A DNA stretch of 64,000 nucleotides from Larimichthys crocea (taxonomy: Eukaryota > Chordata > Actinopteri > Sciaenidae): assembly GCF_000972845.2 (NCBI RefSeq), contig NC_040032.1, positions 19,152,636 to 19,216,635 of the forward strand, read 5' to 3'. Numbering within the stretch: position 1 is the stretch's first letter; the number at the start of each line of letters is the position of its first letter. Position numbers and translations under genes: made by a program. Below the pieces are notes generated by a model. The model was given only the letters and a program-made list of their open reading frames with translations, ran no database searches and was not told the origin of the DNA. Below are positions 1-13,800 of the stretch, in pieces.

Positions 1-2622
1 TGCTGTATTTACTCTAAACAGAAGTATGAAAACAAGAAGGCGACTTCTTTGAAAAGGAAGCAGTTAACAAAAAAGAAATGGTGTTGTAAATGCAAAGACA
101 GAGTTTGTGCTGGTATTGTACAAAGCTCCCATGTGAGGCAAAGTTGTCTTTATTCAGGTTGGATCTAAGGTTATCTGCTTCATCTGTTGTTCTTGATCTG
201 TGGAATGCATGCACTGAAACCATTTAATATCCTCCAAATGTACCGGGTGTTCCAAATATTATGGTAAATGAGGGTTACTTTGAAGTCGACTATTGATTTT
301 GCCTAATATCTCCAGTGAATATCAGAAGGGTTATGGGGATTGTGGTGTATGAAGTATTCAGTGGCAGTTGGCAGACACACACACATTTTGTTTAGCTCTC
401 TTGCTGGCTGACTCTGCTCTGTGTGGTCGGTTCTGAAGGGAAACACTACACTGTGGATTTTTTGGAATTAGATTAGGAATGTGGTGCAAGGTAGCAGGGT
501 TCAAGGGTTCAATTGCTGCCTTTTAACATCAAAGTCATCCCGGGTGTTCAGATTTAAATACTTAAGATATAAACCTGGACATAGTGGCCGAGTATGGAAC
601 AGATTTGAGGGGCATCTGGGTCGTACAATGTATGAAAACAACTGCTCGAGTAGGTTAAATGTTGCATGAGGCTTTAAGGTGGCATTATCTTCATATCTCC
701 ACTATCTTAATGATAGCATTGTACATGTTTATTTGTTGATCAGGGAACTTGTTTAAATGAAGTGAGCTTCATTCCAGATTATTTGGAATAGTGAATTATG
801 ATACAAGCAATGTGAACAGAAATCCAATACCACCTTAGTAACAATAAAAAAGTAGTATACTATCCAGATTTCAATGTAAAGTCAACTGCACAAGATTTTC
901 CATAGACAAGTTCAGGGTTAAAATGTCTGCAGTGCAGGATAGAACACCTGCACTTCATATGCCTCAATCTGGGCAAAAAATTGTGCACATTCCCCACACG
1001 ATCAAGAGGATTATGCACGAGGTGGCTGTGCGTATCCGTTGGGTTTCCAGATTCTCACAGATTGCATGATCTTCATCAAGTGTATCCCATCAGTACTGTT
1101 AAATCTAACATGTGGCCAGGACTTTTTGACTTACAGGGCAATGGTACTTTTAAATTGATTCCTCCTTCTTCTTCTTCAGTTGATGTAACCGTTTATTAGT
1201 ATGATAAGCTCCCCCACAAGAAGAGCACAAGAGAACATTTTGTAAGCAAAAATGGTAGCTGATTTAATGAAGGGAAAGCCTTTTAATTCCCTATACACTA
1301 GTGCAATTACATTAAAGATATTATTTTACTACCTATTACAAGAGGCCAAAGACATCTGAATGCAAGATGAGTGGTTCGTCTTTGTTTTTCAAAAGTAAGT
1401 TTCTAAACCTGAGAATTAATACCTCGACTGATTTATATTTTGCTTATATAAGTTCTTTTTTTTCTTCTTTCTTTTAATCTAATTTGTTGGGCACAGGTAG
1501 CAACACTTATGAAGGAATAGCACTGAAAAACAGCCAGTCCCCACTGTAGTTGGCAATTCAGTCATGCAGCCTCATCAGTCATGCGGTCTCCTGCGCCAAC
1601 TTAATCACCCATTAACTAGGGAGAAGTGAACTGTGGACAAACAGCATCAATTCCACAGAGTGGGCAGAATGAATCCAAACATCATGACTTATCTATCCAG
1701 AACCGTCCTGTCAGAGAAGATGGATCAACTGAATCGCAGAGACAGGTCGACATTTTGATGGCTAGTGATAAGTTCATGCTCAGTATACTGTATGTTGAAA
1801 TACTGCAACTGACAAGAGACGGAGATTTTTATTCACTTGGTGCACATTTCTACCACCCTCAGGTCGCTAACTAATCTTAGGGCAGATGCTGGTCAAACAT
1901 GTTAACAAGAGTCTTGTGATTGACCACGTGTATAGGTCTGTCCTGTAAGTGTGATCTACAATACAACTAGTTAATGTGTCTATGGTGAGGCTGTATTACT
2001 GAAATGCTGCCTGCATTACTGATTAAAATGACCTACTCCTATTTGCACGAATTAACATCTGCTATGTGTGTGTGGGTGTGGTGGTAAGTGCTCACATGGA
2101 AAGACAAATGCGAACATACAGGTTGGTAAACACAAATTTGTTGTGTTTAACGTGATGGAATTTCTCAAACATATCTCTGTAATGTACTAGAACAGTAAAC
2201 CCAAATTGATCCTCTCATCTCTTTGAATAAGACTGCAATATTTTCTTCAAAATGCTGTTTCTCTCTGTCTTTCAGCTGCCGTAAGGCTCAGTCTAACCCT
2301 GTTTCCTGGAAATTACACCCGTATATTACTGTATTTTCTTTTCTTTTTCATAATTACATTGTGGTGATGAACAAAGGCTTCAAAAGCAGTTTGATTAAGC
2401 TTAGGGAGAGATTGTGATTGCTGTTAAATATTTTGTAAAGACATTCCCTATTAAAACAGACCATGATCTTTTGTTTGATCTGAACAAAGTGCTGCCAGTG
2501 CCTAAACATTCTCTTAGAAAAGTTGAATAATATTTTAGTCTCTATGAGTGTATAGTACTGCAAGATTACCTATTTTGGCAGAAAACAAATACGTTGCCAG
2601 TGAACATTTTACTAATATGTTT

Positions 2623-2646
2623 AATATCAACAACAATATCAACAAC
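2623..2646. repeat. Tandem pair of a 12-bp unit
   Basis: The unit AATATCAACAAC occurs twice head to tail without mismatch, followed by a further partial AAT. It is a minimal tandem duplication, probably from replication slippage, with no sign of function. Confidence 0.8.
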
Positions 2647-5270
2647 AATTTTTGCAACTTGCTAGGTGTATCGATTAACAACATTTGCCATTTATGTTGA
2701 TAGAAAACGTGTTTCAGGCGCCATTACAATTCTAGCCAAACGTGTTGCAAAATATATAACAATATCTAGGAGACAGGGCTGATCAGTCACACAAGAATTT
2801 AAAACGGTGAACATTGGACTCCACTTTGTGTTTACCTAGCTTCCACGTTAGTACTGTTGCAACATCAAATTTTATATGAACCTGCTTTGCCAAGTGACGA
2901 CTGACCTAACATGAGCGCAGACATCACTGCTTAATCCAGCATTTGGGCTGTATCTCCTCTCATTGTCAACTCACATACTTGATGGAAAGGTCACTGTACG
3001 CCTAATTAGCTGTGATGTTTACAATTATGATTGCTGATGACAGTGAACAAGAGATCCACTGGGCCAGGGGATTACTTAATCCAGAGTTTGGCAAGGGTAT
3101 TGAGGAATAGGTCACCCATCAGGAGAATAAACTCATCCAGTAGCAGAGGGTAAATCAAGAACAGTTAGGCTCTTAATTATGTATGTCAAATGTACAACAG
3201 ACACCCAACAGACTATGGGTAAACACAGCAGAAACAGGCAGTAATCAACCATAAGGGTTTATTTACCTCTTGAGTATAACAGACCGGAGGAACAAAAAAC
3301 AACAAGATGTGATTGCCATTTTAAATGTAGCTGTGAAAAATTTGGTATAGGCTCTGCTGTCCTTGTGTGGATTCCCTTCACCACCTGCTAAAGCAAGATA
3401 AATTTCAAAACCAATAAACAGCCACTTAGGTTCTGAATGCTGTAAAGGATAAAAGCAATGATGTATTTGTACTAAGAGGCAAAGAATAAAACTCTCAGCA
3501 CTGGCAAGCACAGTTCACCCCAGAAGAGATGAATTTGAAGCTCGCTGAAAAAAAAAAATAAGGTTGTCTTTGGAGCAAACTGATTTTCTTGGAGTTGTAT
3601 TCTCAGCGCTGGCACTCAACTATGCACTGGAGTAGCAGTTGAATGTTCTGGATATTCAATGTTGGCTATTATTCTGTGTTTTTCAACATGCCCTGTTGAT
3701 TTGGGACCAGTGCCCAAAAGCCTTGAGTTCATCCCTGCTTAAAGGTCTCTGAATTGAAGCGTGCTAACACCCTGGATGTGCTCTGTACTTCACACTGCGG
3801 GACATGAGAAATCACATAAGAAATCTTGTGTCTGGACTGTGTTTTACCTCTTCATTCGCCCTGCACAACCACTCAGGCGGACAAGCGCTCACAGGGGGAA
3901 GAGCTGACCAACACAAATGAATCAACTCCAGCTTAAACTGTCAGAAAAAAATTTACCAGGACAGGTTTTGCCAGTTTTGGATTATCCTTTTAGAAGAAAT
4001 TATAAAAGGTCATATTATATGTCATAATCGGACTACTCATGGGCTTCTGCACTGTCCCTGTAGCTTTAGTTAAAAACTGTGTCACATAGCTGTGGCTCGA
4101 AAGTCGCCACTTAACAATGGAAACCTTGAGGGGAAAAAGAGCAAGACAGATTCCCATGGCAAACACATTCACCCAGTCACATAACCAGTTTATCTAGCGT
4201 GGCAGGTGACCAACTAAGGACCACTGCTGCCCCTCCCCCAATTACAGAGAGGGATTTGAAAGTTGGCTAACCATTCTATGCGGGCTATACATGCTCAGTG
4301 ATCTGATATGAGGCCACATTGCTGAGTTCTGATAGCAGTTAATGAGGCAGTTGATTTGGACGACATTGGTGGGTAGTGGCCCAATTTTGAGCACAATGTA
4401 CTTTAAATTCATTGGAAAAGATTGATTGGTAATGATTAGAGAGATCAGAGAATAATTTTGTTTGAAAGAGACCCTAGGATTTCAACAAAAAATGTGTTTG
4501 TATCTTTATTTTTAATAATCTTATAATTGCTCTGATTTATCTTGGGACCCCTTTGCCCTGGCTTACATGTACGTTGAAAAAAAATAAAGGCTGATTCTAG
4601 GGTAAACTTCTAGGGTAGATAAATGCTTGTTTTTTTTTATAAATCCCTTGGCATTAGAGAGAATTAGAATGAATAGGAATTCAAAAACATTAGCTACAAT
4701 CCCAAAATATCAGTATCTGTCATGTTAAATCTATAGAAACATTATTAAGTTCATGCTTAACATCAGCTGCAACACATTTCATCACAAGGCCAGATTGAAC
4801 CTGTCCAACTTGGAGACACCGATATATATTGGTTTTGATCAGTCATTCACAAGAGTGAGAGCTTCTCTGCACTGTTGCCCCTGTTGTGTGTTTCTCTTCT
4901 GCATTATCATTTTAAACAGGCATCCACATAGACTGAGTCCATAAAAACAAAGCGCTTGGAATCTCGGGAAATTCATCTGAAATATCGATACCAGTGTATG
5001 GTTGTAAAACACAGAGAGAATTCTATTATAACTTAAACAAGCCCATGAATTTGACTCTACAGCCACTGCCTGAAAGAAGACATTATCAACATGATTCATT
5101 TGTGTCAAAATGGTTGGTGCTAAATGTACCACAGGTCAAAGGTGAGATGACAATCAGGTCCATTGTCTTGCCTCTAAAATGACCACGGCTTCTATTGTAC
5201 CACTTTCCCAGAGATCGTTGGCGCCCTTTAGCTCTGCAGGTTTCCGCACTGACCTCCAAACAACCTCTCA

Positions 5271-5292
5271 TCATAGGGAGCTCATAGGGAGC
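5271..5292. repeat. Tandem pair of an 11-bp unit
   Basis: TCATAGGGAGC is present twice in direct, adjacent copies. It is a short local duplication in otherwise single-copy-looking DNA. Confidence 0.8.
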
Positions 5293-6483
5293 TTTTACAT
5301 TGCTGTCTCTTAATTCTATGCCAACTAGACAAAAGTGAATGAGGAGTTTCAGAGCATGGGAAGCTTTCACATGCTGTTTGACAAGGCTCTGTCAGGAAAA
5401 TTTGTCAGGACAACGAGGTTAAGTGTGACAAGTGCTATCGGCCATGGGAACTTTGTTCGCTTCTCGGGTGTCTTGATTTGTTATTGTTTCATAACGCCTT
5501 CAAGAAGGGGAAAGACTTTGAAAGCATGCCTCGGGGAGCCTTCTCTAACAAAATACTCTCTCAGAAGTCGACATGGAGATTATAGTTACAGTGCTGCGAC
5601 TTGGTCTTAAAATCTATTTCTTAACTAAATAGTTTAAGATAACACACAGCGTAAGGCACCGATTTTCAACATGAATTATTCAAGAGGCAGACTCCCCTGT
5701 GTATGAAGGCTAAAAATATTCTAGTTTCCTAAAAGATTTCCAGATGGAAACCAATGATCCAATTCATCAGGAATGAGCCAATGTGAAAGCATTTTTTTCA
5801 ATCAAGTGAACAAATCTTTGAATATCTTCTGCAGTACATTAAAATCCCAATTAGATCCTGTGTGGCAAACACATATATTCCAGATGACACTTCAGAATTG
5901 TTAACTCTGTCTAGACAGAGGTTAGGAAGTAACCAATAACTTTCCAAGTGCTTCCAAAGCAGGGAGCAGCGAGCAACTCCCTCCCCTTGTCTTTTTCCAT
6001 CCATTATTTGTGCAATATCTTCCCTTTTCTTTGCCTTGCCAAACTCCACGAGGCCTATGCTATATACCAGTTATCTGCCTGGCCTGTGCGTGGGCAAATG
6101 GAAGGCTTGAGTAATTCAATGCCCCATGAATAGTTTATCAGTTAAAAAGTCTGTGGCTCCAAACAAATCAGGAAAGGTTAGAAGGGCAAGGCTGCATATG
6201 GAAGGATGCTTAGTTGGTTAGGTTCTTTGGCTTTTAAGGGAATAGTAAGATTTCCACTCTTAGCTGACCATGTCAGTGGTCAGGCAACCCTCTGGTTAGG
6301 TGAATACGAGGACAAATGGTAAAACTTAAACTTTCTGCTGTGAACACTCAAAAGTTTACAGACCAACTTTCTTGTTCAACTTTAACCCACATTGTGAACG
6401 CATACAGTTTTCGTTGGAATCAGAAATTATGACAAAAAAATTGTGTGCATTCACTTTCATCTGTTGGGTTGTTTACAAATGGA

Positions 6484-6535
6484 CTAAAGAATAAGAAGAA
6501 GAAAAAGAAGAAAATAGAAATAAGAGTAAAAAAAT
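6484..6535. repeat. Purine-rich (GAA/AAAG) low-complexity tract
   Basis: The plus strand is almost entirely A and G over about 45 bases, with irregular AAG and AAAAG units. The minus strand reads as a poly-Phe/Leu/Tyr open frame here, which is an artefact of the composition and not a membrane protein. Confidence 0.7.
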
Positions 6536-7114
6536 AACACCCATGTTAAAGTTACATTAAAATCTGGATTCTTACAATAACTACAAAGAAAATGTGTGTG
6601 GTTATAAGAGTCTGCTTGTCTGAATAATAGACAGGGATGAATGACGCATGTCTGTGCATGGCTGACGAATTGACAGTCTGCTACAACGCTGTAAAAAACA
6701 TGGAAATTGGGAGCAAGCATTGCTGTATGGAGTCAACCACTTCCCCCACACACACCCCAACCCCCAACTCCCTGCAGAGTTTACAGGTCCGGTGGAGCAG
6801 ACGTATATATTTCATTTCTATTGTGTCATCTGTTAAACTCTTCACACTATGAATTCTCTCAGGCGTCTCATCCCACAGGACTCTGTCATGCACAATATAA
6901 AAACCGCAACCGTTGGGGTCTGCTGAACGAATGACATCTTTCAAGATCCTCTTAAGTGTACACAGCTGCAAAGACGTGCAAGAGGGTAAAGAAAATGTAA
7001 AATATCTTAGCCAACAATGCCCTATTTTTTTAATTCAAATGGGAGTGTCTGTATTTAATGCTGACAACGGCTGGAGAACAGTGGGTTCAGCATGAGCAGA
7101 TGGTGACTACAGTA

Positions 7115-7883
7115 TAGAAGTGTGTACATCAAAGCCAGGGGTCCATAATCTTTTCATCAAGGCGAACTGGTACTGAGAGTGGTCACAGCTGGTTTCTATA
7201 TAACAGAGCTTTCGAGGGCACAATACAGAAGCAGAGCAAAGGCATTTTTATTCAACAGCCTTTTGATGCTTTTTGCATTCCAGTTGGCACTGTTCTTCCA
7301 ATATACATAGATATCATTACAATGTGCATAATCATGCTTCTGCCTACAACAACAACAAAAGCTTGTGTTTATTTATTCTGCTAAGGCCTGTCCAACAGTT
7401 TTGAAGCTTTTGTACGCTCACTTGAAAGTGTAACAACATACCATAGACACTTAGCCTTGTGGCCCAAGAATAGTTACACCCCTTGATGTTATGATACTAT
7501 ATCACTTGTCAGTAATGTTACATTTGACAGTGACTAAACAAGCCCTGGGTGTAATTTTGCATTACTTCAATGAGACAGTGGACGCAAAAAGTATGTGTGC
7601 TTGGAATCTAATGGATCTACTTTAAAGCCCCTCCAGTAAAAAACCTCTCCAAAAATAGTTCAATACTTAACAGATGTTGGTCTGCTGTTGTATATCAGGA
7701 GCAACTAATCTCCATCTATGTGCCAACACCATGTGATACGCACAAAGAAAAAATCTATACAGCTGGCTGGCAATACGTTTGCTGTTAATGTCGGCCCATG
7801 GCCTGTGATATTAAAAACAAATGAAGTGAAGTTTTAATTTTAATTTTCTCACTGCCTGCAGAAGTGAGCACATCAAAGCCAGG
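7115..7883. repeat. Spaced direct repeat (25 bp) bounding a 0.75-kb segment
   Basis: A 25-bp block at 7115-7139 (core CATCAAAGCCAGG) recurs at 7859-7883 in the same orientation with three or four differences. The sequence between has no recognised transposon ends. The spacing is too long and the copies too diverged for an ordinary target-site duplication. It could be a remnant of a segmental duplication, short flanking repeats, or chance. Only the repeat itself is seen; its origin is not. Confidence 0.45.
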
Positions 7884-10800
7884 TTATTAATAAAAGTTTC
7901 TCTCTGCTGGGATCATGATGTTTATCACTGTAAAAGATTATTAGTTTTACTTTTACAACAAAATGTGACAGCATGGGGCAGGGTTTGATCAGAATGCCCA
8001 GTTGTAATGCATTGTACATTCTTTTGTTTTTATTCTCAGATAAATAGATTCAACTAAAAAACATGGTTCCCCTCTTTCCAGGGCTACCAAACATTTAAAT
8101 GATTTTGAACCTCTAATCCCATGCACCAAAGGTGAATTCTGTCTACTGACATCTTGGATCATACGTTTCTTTTGGGCAACATTTCTATCACTTTAATATT
8201 GTACCCAATAAATCATTTTTAGAGATTATAAAACACGGAAGAAATTGTTGTAACAAGTCAAATGGGACATGAGCAGTCAGATGATCAGACAGGCTATAAA
8301 CAACCATCCATTTTATGTGGTGGTGAAACTTAAACCGAGTGCCTGTCTGTCAGGAGCAAACGCAGTATGGTGTTAATTCAGAACATCAAAACATGATAGG
8401 GAGGAGGTTGTTTCTGCTTCAGCCCAACATGATCAGAAAACGCTAATATGTATGTTTTTGTAAACTGGGATTTGCAATGGCAAATGACAACAACGAACTT
8501 GTTGAAAATAGCAATCAGTGACAGTGATAGTAATAATTAGAATTTCCAATTAATTATTTAGATTTAAGGCTGGACTACAGAGAGCAACATGTTGGTATGT
8601 AAAGAACTCCCTAAGCACTATTCATTCATTTGGAAGAAAAACACATTTAAACATATATATATTTTTTTAGTTTCGACCTTTTTTAGACCCATCCTTGACC
8701 TGGACCAGATTAATGTGCTCTCCCCTGCAGCCGTGAATGAGGAGGGTCTTAAATCCATTGGGGGGGGTTGAACACCCTATCCACGCCATGTGTCTCAGGT
8801 TCATATGCTCCTTCAGGGGCCCACGTGGGGACATAAATTAGAAGGATGTCTTCGACCATAAAGCAGCCTCTTAAAAGGGAGTGTGGTTGATGCAGCTGGC
8901 CCTCTTTGTTACAAACAGGCATGTTCACCATATATGGAGCCTGATTCCTTAGGCAAACAATATAATGGATATAACTGCCCCCCCCAAAGCTAAATTTCCC
9001 TTTTGGTAAGGAGTGAAAGCAACGTTCAAGACAGCAGATGAATCAATGTTAAACGAATTTCCAGTGATTCAAACAAATCCGCCAATGTTACAGTTATATA
9101 CGTTGTATATACCTCCAAATGGCAGGAAGCATTTTAAAACATTATATAACCTATAAGGCAATTGCTCAGACGAGCCTTTAATTCAGTTATGACAGCAACT
9201 CAGATAGGTTTTACCTCCTCCTCGGTGGGTTCGGTTACTGGCGGTAAGAGCAAATGTGTCTAGCAGCTGGTAGCATATGGGGTCTCTCCTCTTCTCCGTT
9301 TGTATGGGATAAGAGCACAAAGACGCCAGCAGTGCACAGCTGTCTAGACAAAAGCAGGCAAGACTTGGAGGGAAAAAGCCAATGAAGTCAATGAAGTTAA
9401 ACTGGACACCAGGACGGGAGGATATATGGTGGAAAACGTGTGACAAATGTGACCTTCATTTAGTCTGACATACTGCGAGCTATAGCCACACTGTCCCAAA
9501 GCAAAGTTCAAATAAGCTCTGAAGGGAGTATTCTGGACCTATGCGGAGGCGTGAGGCCTAAAAATGTAACTTTACTCCGCAACACATGTTTCTAGGCTTC
9601 CTTCTTCTGTACAGGGGGGCTGAGGGGTTGGATGAGGATGGAGAACTGCAGCTAGCCTGTGTGAACAACAACACTGCACATGAAAGAGAATAGCAAAACA
9701 CTGGACCGGCTACTAAGTATGTAACCCAAAAACAGCAACCCCCCAGCAGTGAGCTGGAACTATAGAACAGCATGTTCTCTGTTGACAGAAAGAAATAATG
9801 AGACGGGAACAAAGGTGCAGATCTACTTTTGCAGAACTGAGAATATGTTCTGTGCAGGCTTATAGTGCCTATTTAAAAAGGTTAGAATTAAGATTTTAAT
9901 GATCTCTGTACATGGTGTGGTCAGAGCTGGGGATCAATAGATAGCGAGATTACTGGCTATCAAACCTCAGTTGCAGGCCTTCGAGTGCATTCGGATTCTG
10001 TGCTCAAACTCAATTATCCCAGGCTCTTATCCACATGTAGTCTGCACCACCATTTTGATCCTATTAGTTATGGACTTTGAGTGCCTTTCATTTTGCTCCT
10101 TGCAAGGCAGGGGGAAGTGTAAACATCAGTAAAGAGTGCAGGCAAGATCAATGACTGCAGTAGATATAAAAAAAAAAAAGAAATCCATTTAATTTTACAC
10201 TTCACAATTTGCATGTACGTGTACATAAACAATAGAGTTTATCTGGCCAATTTAGGCAGTCTGGAGACTAAAGTGGATAATGCATCTATCCTATTTATCT
10301 CATTAGCACACCAATGCTTAAGATAACAACACACTCACCTGTGTCTAAAACAAAGTGTTAAACTAATTGCCCAAGAGCAGTCCTATTTTGAGCTCGCTAC
10401 AATTTCTCTCATTAGGTTTAATTACTTACTTTCCCATAGCTGAGGGAAAATCATTACTGAAATCATAACAATCTAAATTTGGGCTCACAAAAATGAGTAT
10501 TGTCAGCTCATTTTGTTTTAGCTGTCCTCTGGGCACTGGAGTCATTTTCAGTGTTTATCATGTGCCCCATCTGCCCCCAGGCTTTTGGAAACTGCACACT
10601 GGGAGCCAGCTAAGGTTCCTTTGCTTTGTTCTTAGAGCCAAGTGACAGAAAGGAAAGACTCCAATCATCTGCTTGTCTTCGTTAGTGGAAGAGGAGATAT
10701 CCTTCCCTTTTCAAGTGATGGCGTTTATGCAATCTGAATGGCACATACTGTTGATGTCCATTGAACGAAAACCGCAGGAACTTCAAAACAGAGTTTTTGT

Positions 10801-12178
10801 AGAACACAGTGGAATCAAATAATCCAGCAATCTTTGGTGCGGACAGATGATTGAAGGCAGGGGGTTTCCAGTTAAATGAATGCAGTTTGTTTAAGCAGAG
10901 GTCATTTTTAATATTCCGTAGTGATGGATAGATGATATTATTGTTGGCAGGGCTGTAAGCCCAGCTTGTTGATTTATGAAACAATCCTTTACACTTACGT
11001 CTTGGAGATTACTTTTCTGAAATCCCTCACTTTAACCCACCAGCCAACATGAAAAAAAAGCAGCCTTTTTGCCTTCCAACTAAGCTCCCAGGACTGTGTT
11101 AAAAATCAGTTAGGCAAATTGTGCATCATAATCTCCTCATGGTAAGATTTTGCCAATCAGTGGTTCAGTGAACTTCTTTAGAGACTGGGTTGTTATTTTC
11201 AGCCTTTGTGGTAGATCTACAAGAGTTTGCACTTTCATCGTGTGCGATTCACATTAAGGAGAACATATTCAACGGTCAGTAAGCAAGTGCTTGGATTAGT
11301 GTTTGTAATTCTTCATCTTAACCGCATACAACGGATAGAAAGCTCTAACTACCTTTTAATCCCCACGGCTCCACAACAGGCCACAAACAAACACACAAAT
11401 ACTCCCTCTGCTAGCTGTTGTTTCATACAACTACTGTTGGGAAGAAAATAATTCTAGGGGATGGAACAATAAGATTGGAAAGATGTTTCTGACTCACTAA
11501 TTAAAAGATATAGCAACATGAAGTTGGGTTTTTACAGCAGAGTGGTGTGGCTTTATGTGCTGCTGGAGTGGCCAATGTGTGCAAAGCCATCAGCTGCTGA
11601 AACCGTTTAACTTCACCTGCAAATGATCACTTCATTGCTCAAATCCATCAGCCTCCAGATCAATGATTATGAACCTACAGCTCCTGACAGAAAGGGGAAA
11701 CACTCACTGCAGCTTTTAATGGATTAAAAATGTACACCTAAAAGTAGAAGAATTATCTTTTTGTAGATAAATGTCAACCATGAAAATGTGCTTCATTTAT
11801 GTATCACAGTGTCTGATGTACTGTCTGTGATGTCTCCCATGCAATTCCAAATGGTTTGTTTTGAAGGTTCAATCGGTTTTACTGTCCGCCACCATTTCGT
11901 CAATGCTAGATCCAGAAAATTCAGGGTTTTAACGGTAGTGGGATGAGCAAGTGGTAACCATCGCAGCTGAGAGAAACAGATTGTGACATGTCGTCCGCAA
12001 GGGCCACTTCAATGTCTTCAGCTTCTCTGAATGGAAAAATGATTCTAAAAAGCAGTTGTACAAATAAAAATTGTGTCAGGTTTAGGTAAAATATCCATAG
12101 TAGACTAGTGCCCTTTCCTACTTAATGACATTTTTTAACTGTTGGATCTTTTGGTCCTCTGTTTTGTTTCCAATAATA
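7884..12178. other. Non-coding stretch, no gene recognised
   Basis: Reading frames are short and unconvincing on both strands. A fairly GC-balanced part near 9180-9480 and a homeodomain-core-rich part near 10240-10680 stand out from the AT-rich background. Short runs of C (8977-8984) and G (8760-8767) and an A run near 10169-10180 are present. No transposon ends or RNA genes were recognised. Confidence 0.5.
10240..10680. other. Candidate conserved non-coding element (composition only)
   Basis: This block has complex, low-repeat sequence with several TAAT/ATTA cores (for example TTAATTACTTAC near 10420-10430), few CpGs and no sustained open frame. That texture is typical of vertebrate developmental enhancers, but conservation itself cannot be judged from one sequence. 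It may equally be ordinary intergenic DNA. Confidence 0.2.
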
Positions 12179-12300
12179 CAGTGGTTCCTAAACTGTGAAG
12201 TGGAACCCATTGGTGGGTAACAGAGTCACTGCACGTGGGACACGGATGACCAGGGGAAAAAATATTGATACTAAGTTGAATGAATATGTTGGGAAAATAA
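12179..12300 (+). mobile_element. hAT-like DNA transposon, one end only (fragment)
   Basis: CAGTGGTTCCTAAACTG at the left edge resembles the CAGTGGTTCTCAA-type terminus of vertebrate hAT transposons. The next 80 bases (hallmarks GGTGGGTAACAGAGTCACTG and GACACGGATGACCAGG) resemble the decayed 'GGTGGGTCGCAGAGTCA... CGGATGAYCAGG' interior of a common teleost element, as I remember it. No matching inverted end was found downstream, so the right boundary is a guess and the copy is truncated or worn away. It has no coding capacity. Confidence 0.4.
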
Positions 12301-13389
12301 ACAAGTAATCCTGCTGACAGTTATTTCACTTCACTTCAACTTGGATGCTTTTTCATTAGTTGCAGAGATATCTATTACACGTCCTACAATAGTAAAAGTT
12401 TTTTGTCCAACTTGATTTATAGCCTGAGACAGGGTTTGTATCTTAAAGCTCTGAACTTTCCAAGCTTCAAATAACTTTTTCACCTTTCTACACAAACACC
12501 TTGGCAGGGGTTCAGGTGCACTCTGTGTCTGACATGTGATGCCCTGGGGATCTGCTGTCAGTACTGGAGTCTAGCATTTTTTCCTCAATTGTTATGATCA
12601 ATAATTGTAAAGACTTGAAAGTAAGTACCTGAAACATCAATGGGCTTGTCTATCTTGTTTGTATTTGCAGCAATACCGTTTTTTGTACTTTTTGGGGGGT
12701 TGGGTTTTTTTGTTTGAAATTTCTTCTGGTGCATAGATGGGTAACAAATATAAAGAAAAACCTGGACAAGAAGATCCACAAACTTAATGAACATAGATGC
12801 TTGTGCAGAGCATGAAGGCTCAATGAATGGTTTGATAAGAATAAAAATGGTGTGACTCATATGCTATGGACTTCAAAATCACCAAATCATGTTCTTTTCT
12901 TTTTTGCAATGACATTTTAGACAGTGTTCTCACCACCATTGTTAAAACTCCAAATTACCGAATCAATCAAGGAAACTGTTCAGCAAATTTAGCTATATGA
13001 ATACACGTCACATGTGAGCCATTTTACTTTAATTTTGCACCACTTCCTCGTGCAGTACAGATCATAACTGGAGTTAACTCTGTAAATTTAGAGTGCACAA
13101 ACTCTCTGAAAAAATAAGGACAAAAAAGCTTTCAGCTGCTCTGTAGATCAGAACTTTAAAGAGGAATGAATACGGTCATCATTCCCTCCATAACCCAGAC
13201 CAGAATGACTCCATTTCAAGGCCATCTTACTCTCAGATTTCCTTGTGAAAACCGCAGCCTTCTGTGAATTGAGTCAGCAAGTCACAACACCACTACCACA
13301 GATATTGAAGGGGAGGCAGCCGGTGCAGCACTGAGACAAGCACCAGTGGAGCAAACAAAAGTAGATGGTTTGTTGTCACCTCAATCTGG

Positions 13390-13800
13390 ATATTCAAATA
13401 TTTAACTGAGCCGATATCAGGACACTTGGGAAACAGTTTCCTGTGCACAGCGGCGCCTGTCCTGACAGCAGACAGTTAGCCTTAAAGCCCATTTTAAGGG
13501 AGCCTGTCAGTTTCTGCCCTTCAAACACACTTCTAGCCATTAAAGGTACAGTGGCAGACAAATTCAATTTCAGCATGAAAGCAACTGGCTCTTTCTTCCT
13601 CACTCTATTTGACTACACTGTATGAAGCTCTGATTATCTGCCATCTGTTCTTATGGCAGAACCAACTTGGACTGAACATTATCATCATAATTACTTTTAA
13701 CTGAATTTTAAATCCATGGCATTATCTGTAATATGCCGAAATCGCCACTGGCCTTCTCTTGACAGCTAATTAATAGGTCTACATATATGCCTCTGAAATC
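13390..13800. other. Candidate conserved non-coding element (composition only)
   Basis: This is complex, non-repetitive sequence with balanced composition, a CAGCGGCGCC patch near 13448 and several homeodomain-type cores, including CAGCTAATTAAT near 13763-13774. Open frames on both strands are short (about 60-70 codons) and lack family resemblance. I infer possible regulatory DNA from texture alone; a cross-species alignment would decide. Confidence 0.22.

Larger units (their letters stand above)
1..7110. other. Non-coding AT-rich stretch, no gene recognised
   Basis: Open frames on both strands are short (under about 100 codons), interleaved, and match no protein family I recognise. There is no exon run with a consistent frame and splice sites. 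Contents are small simple repeats: a pyrimidine tract near 1450-1480, a GT-rich tract near 2065-2085, a 12-bp tandem pair at 2623-2646, an 11-bp tandem pair at 5271-5292, and a purine-rich tract near 6484-6530. Nothing here supports a gene call. It could be intergenic or intronic. Confidence 0.6.

Noticed and set aside
6484..6720. Minus-strand frame ending in a Phe/Leu/Tyr-rich stretch like a transmembrane segment
   Set aside because: It is the complement of a purine-rich simple tract.
7136..7200. CAGGGGTCCATAATCTTTT, similar to the end of some hAT elements
   Set aside because: No inverted partner end, and the interior does not follow any element I know; the match is short.
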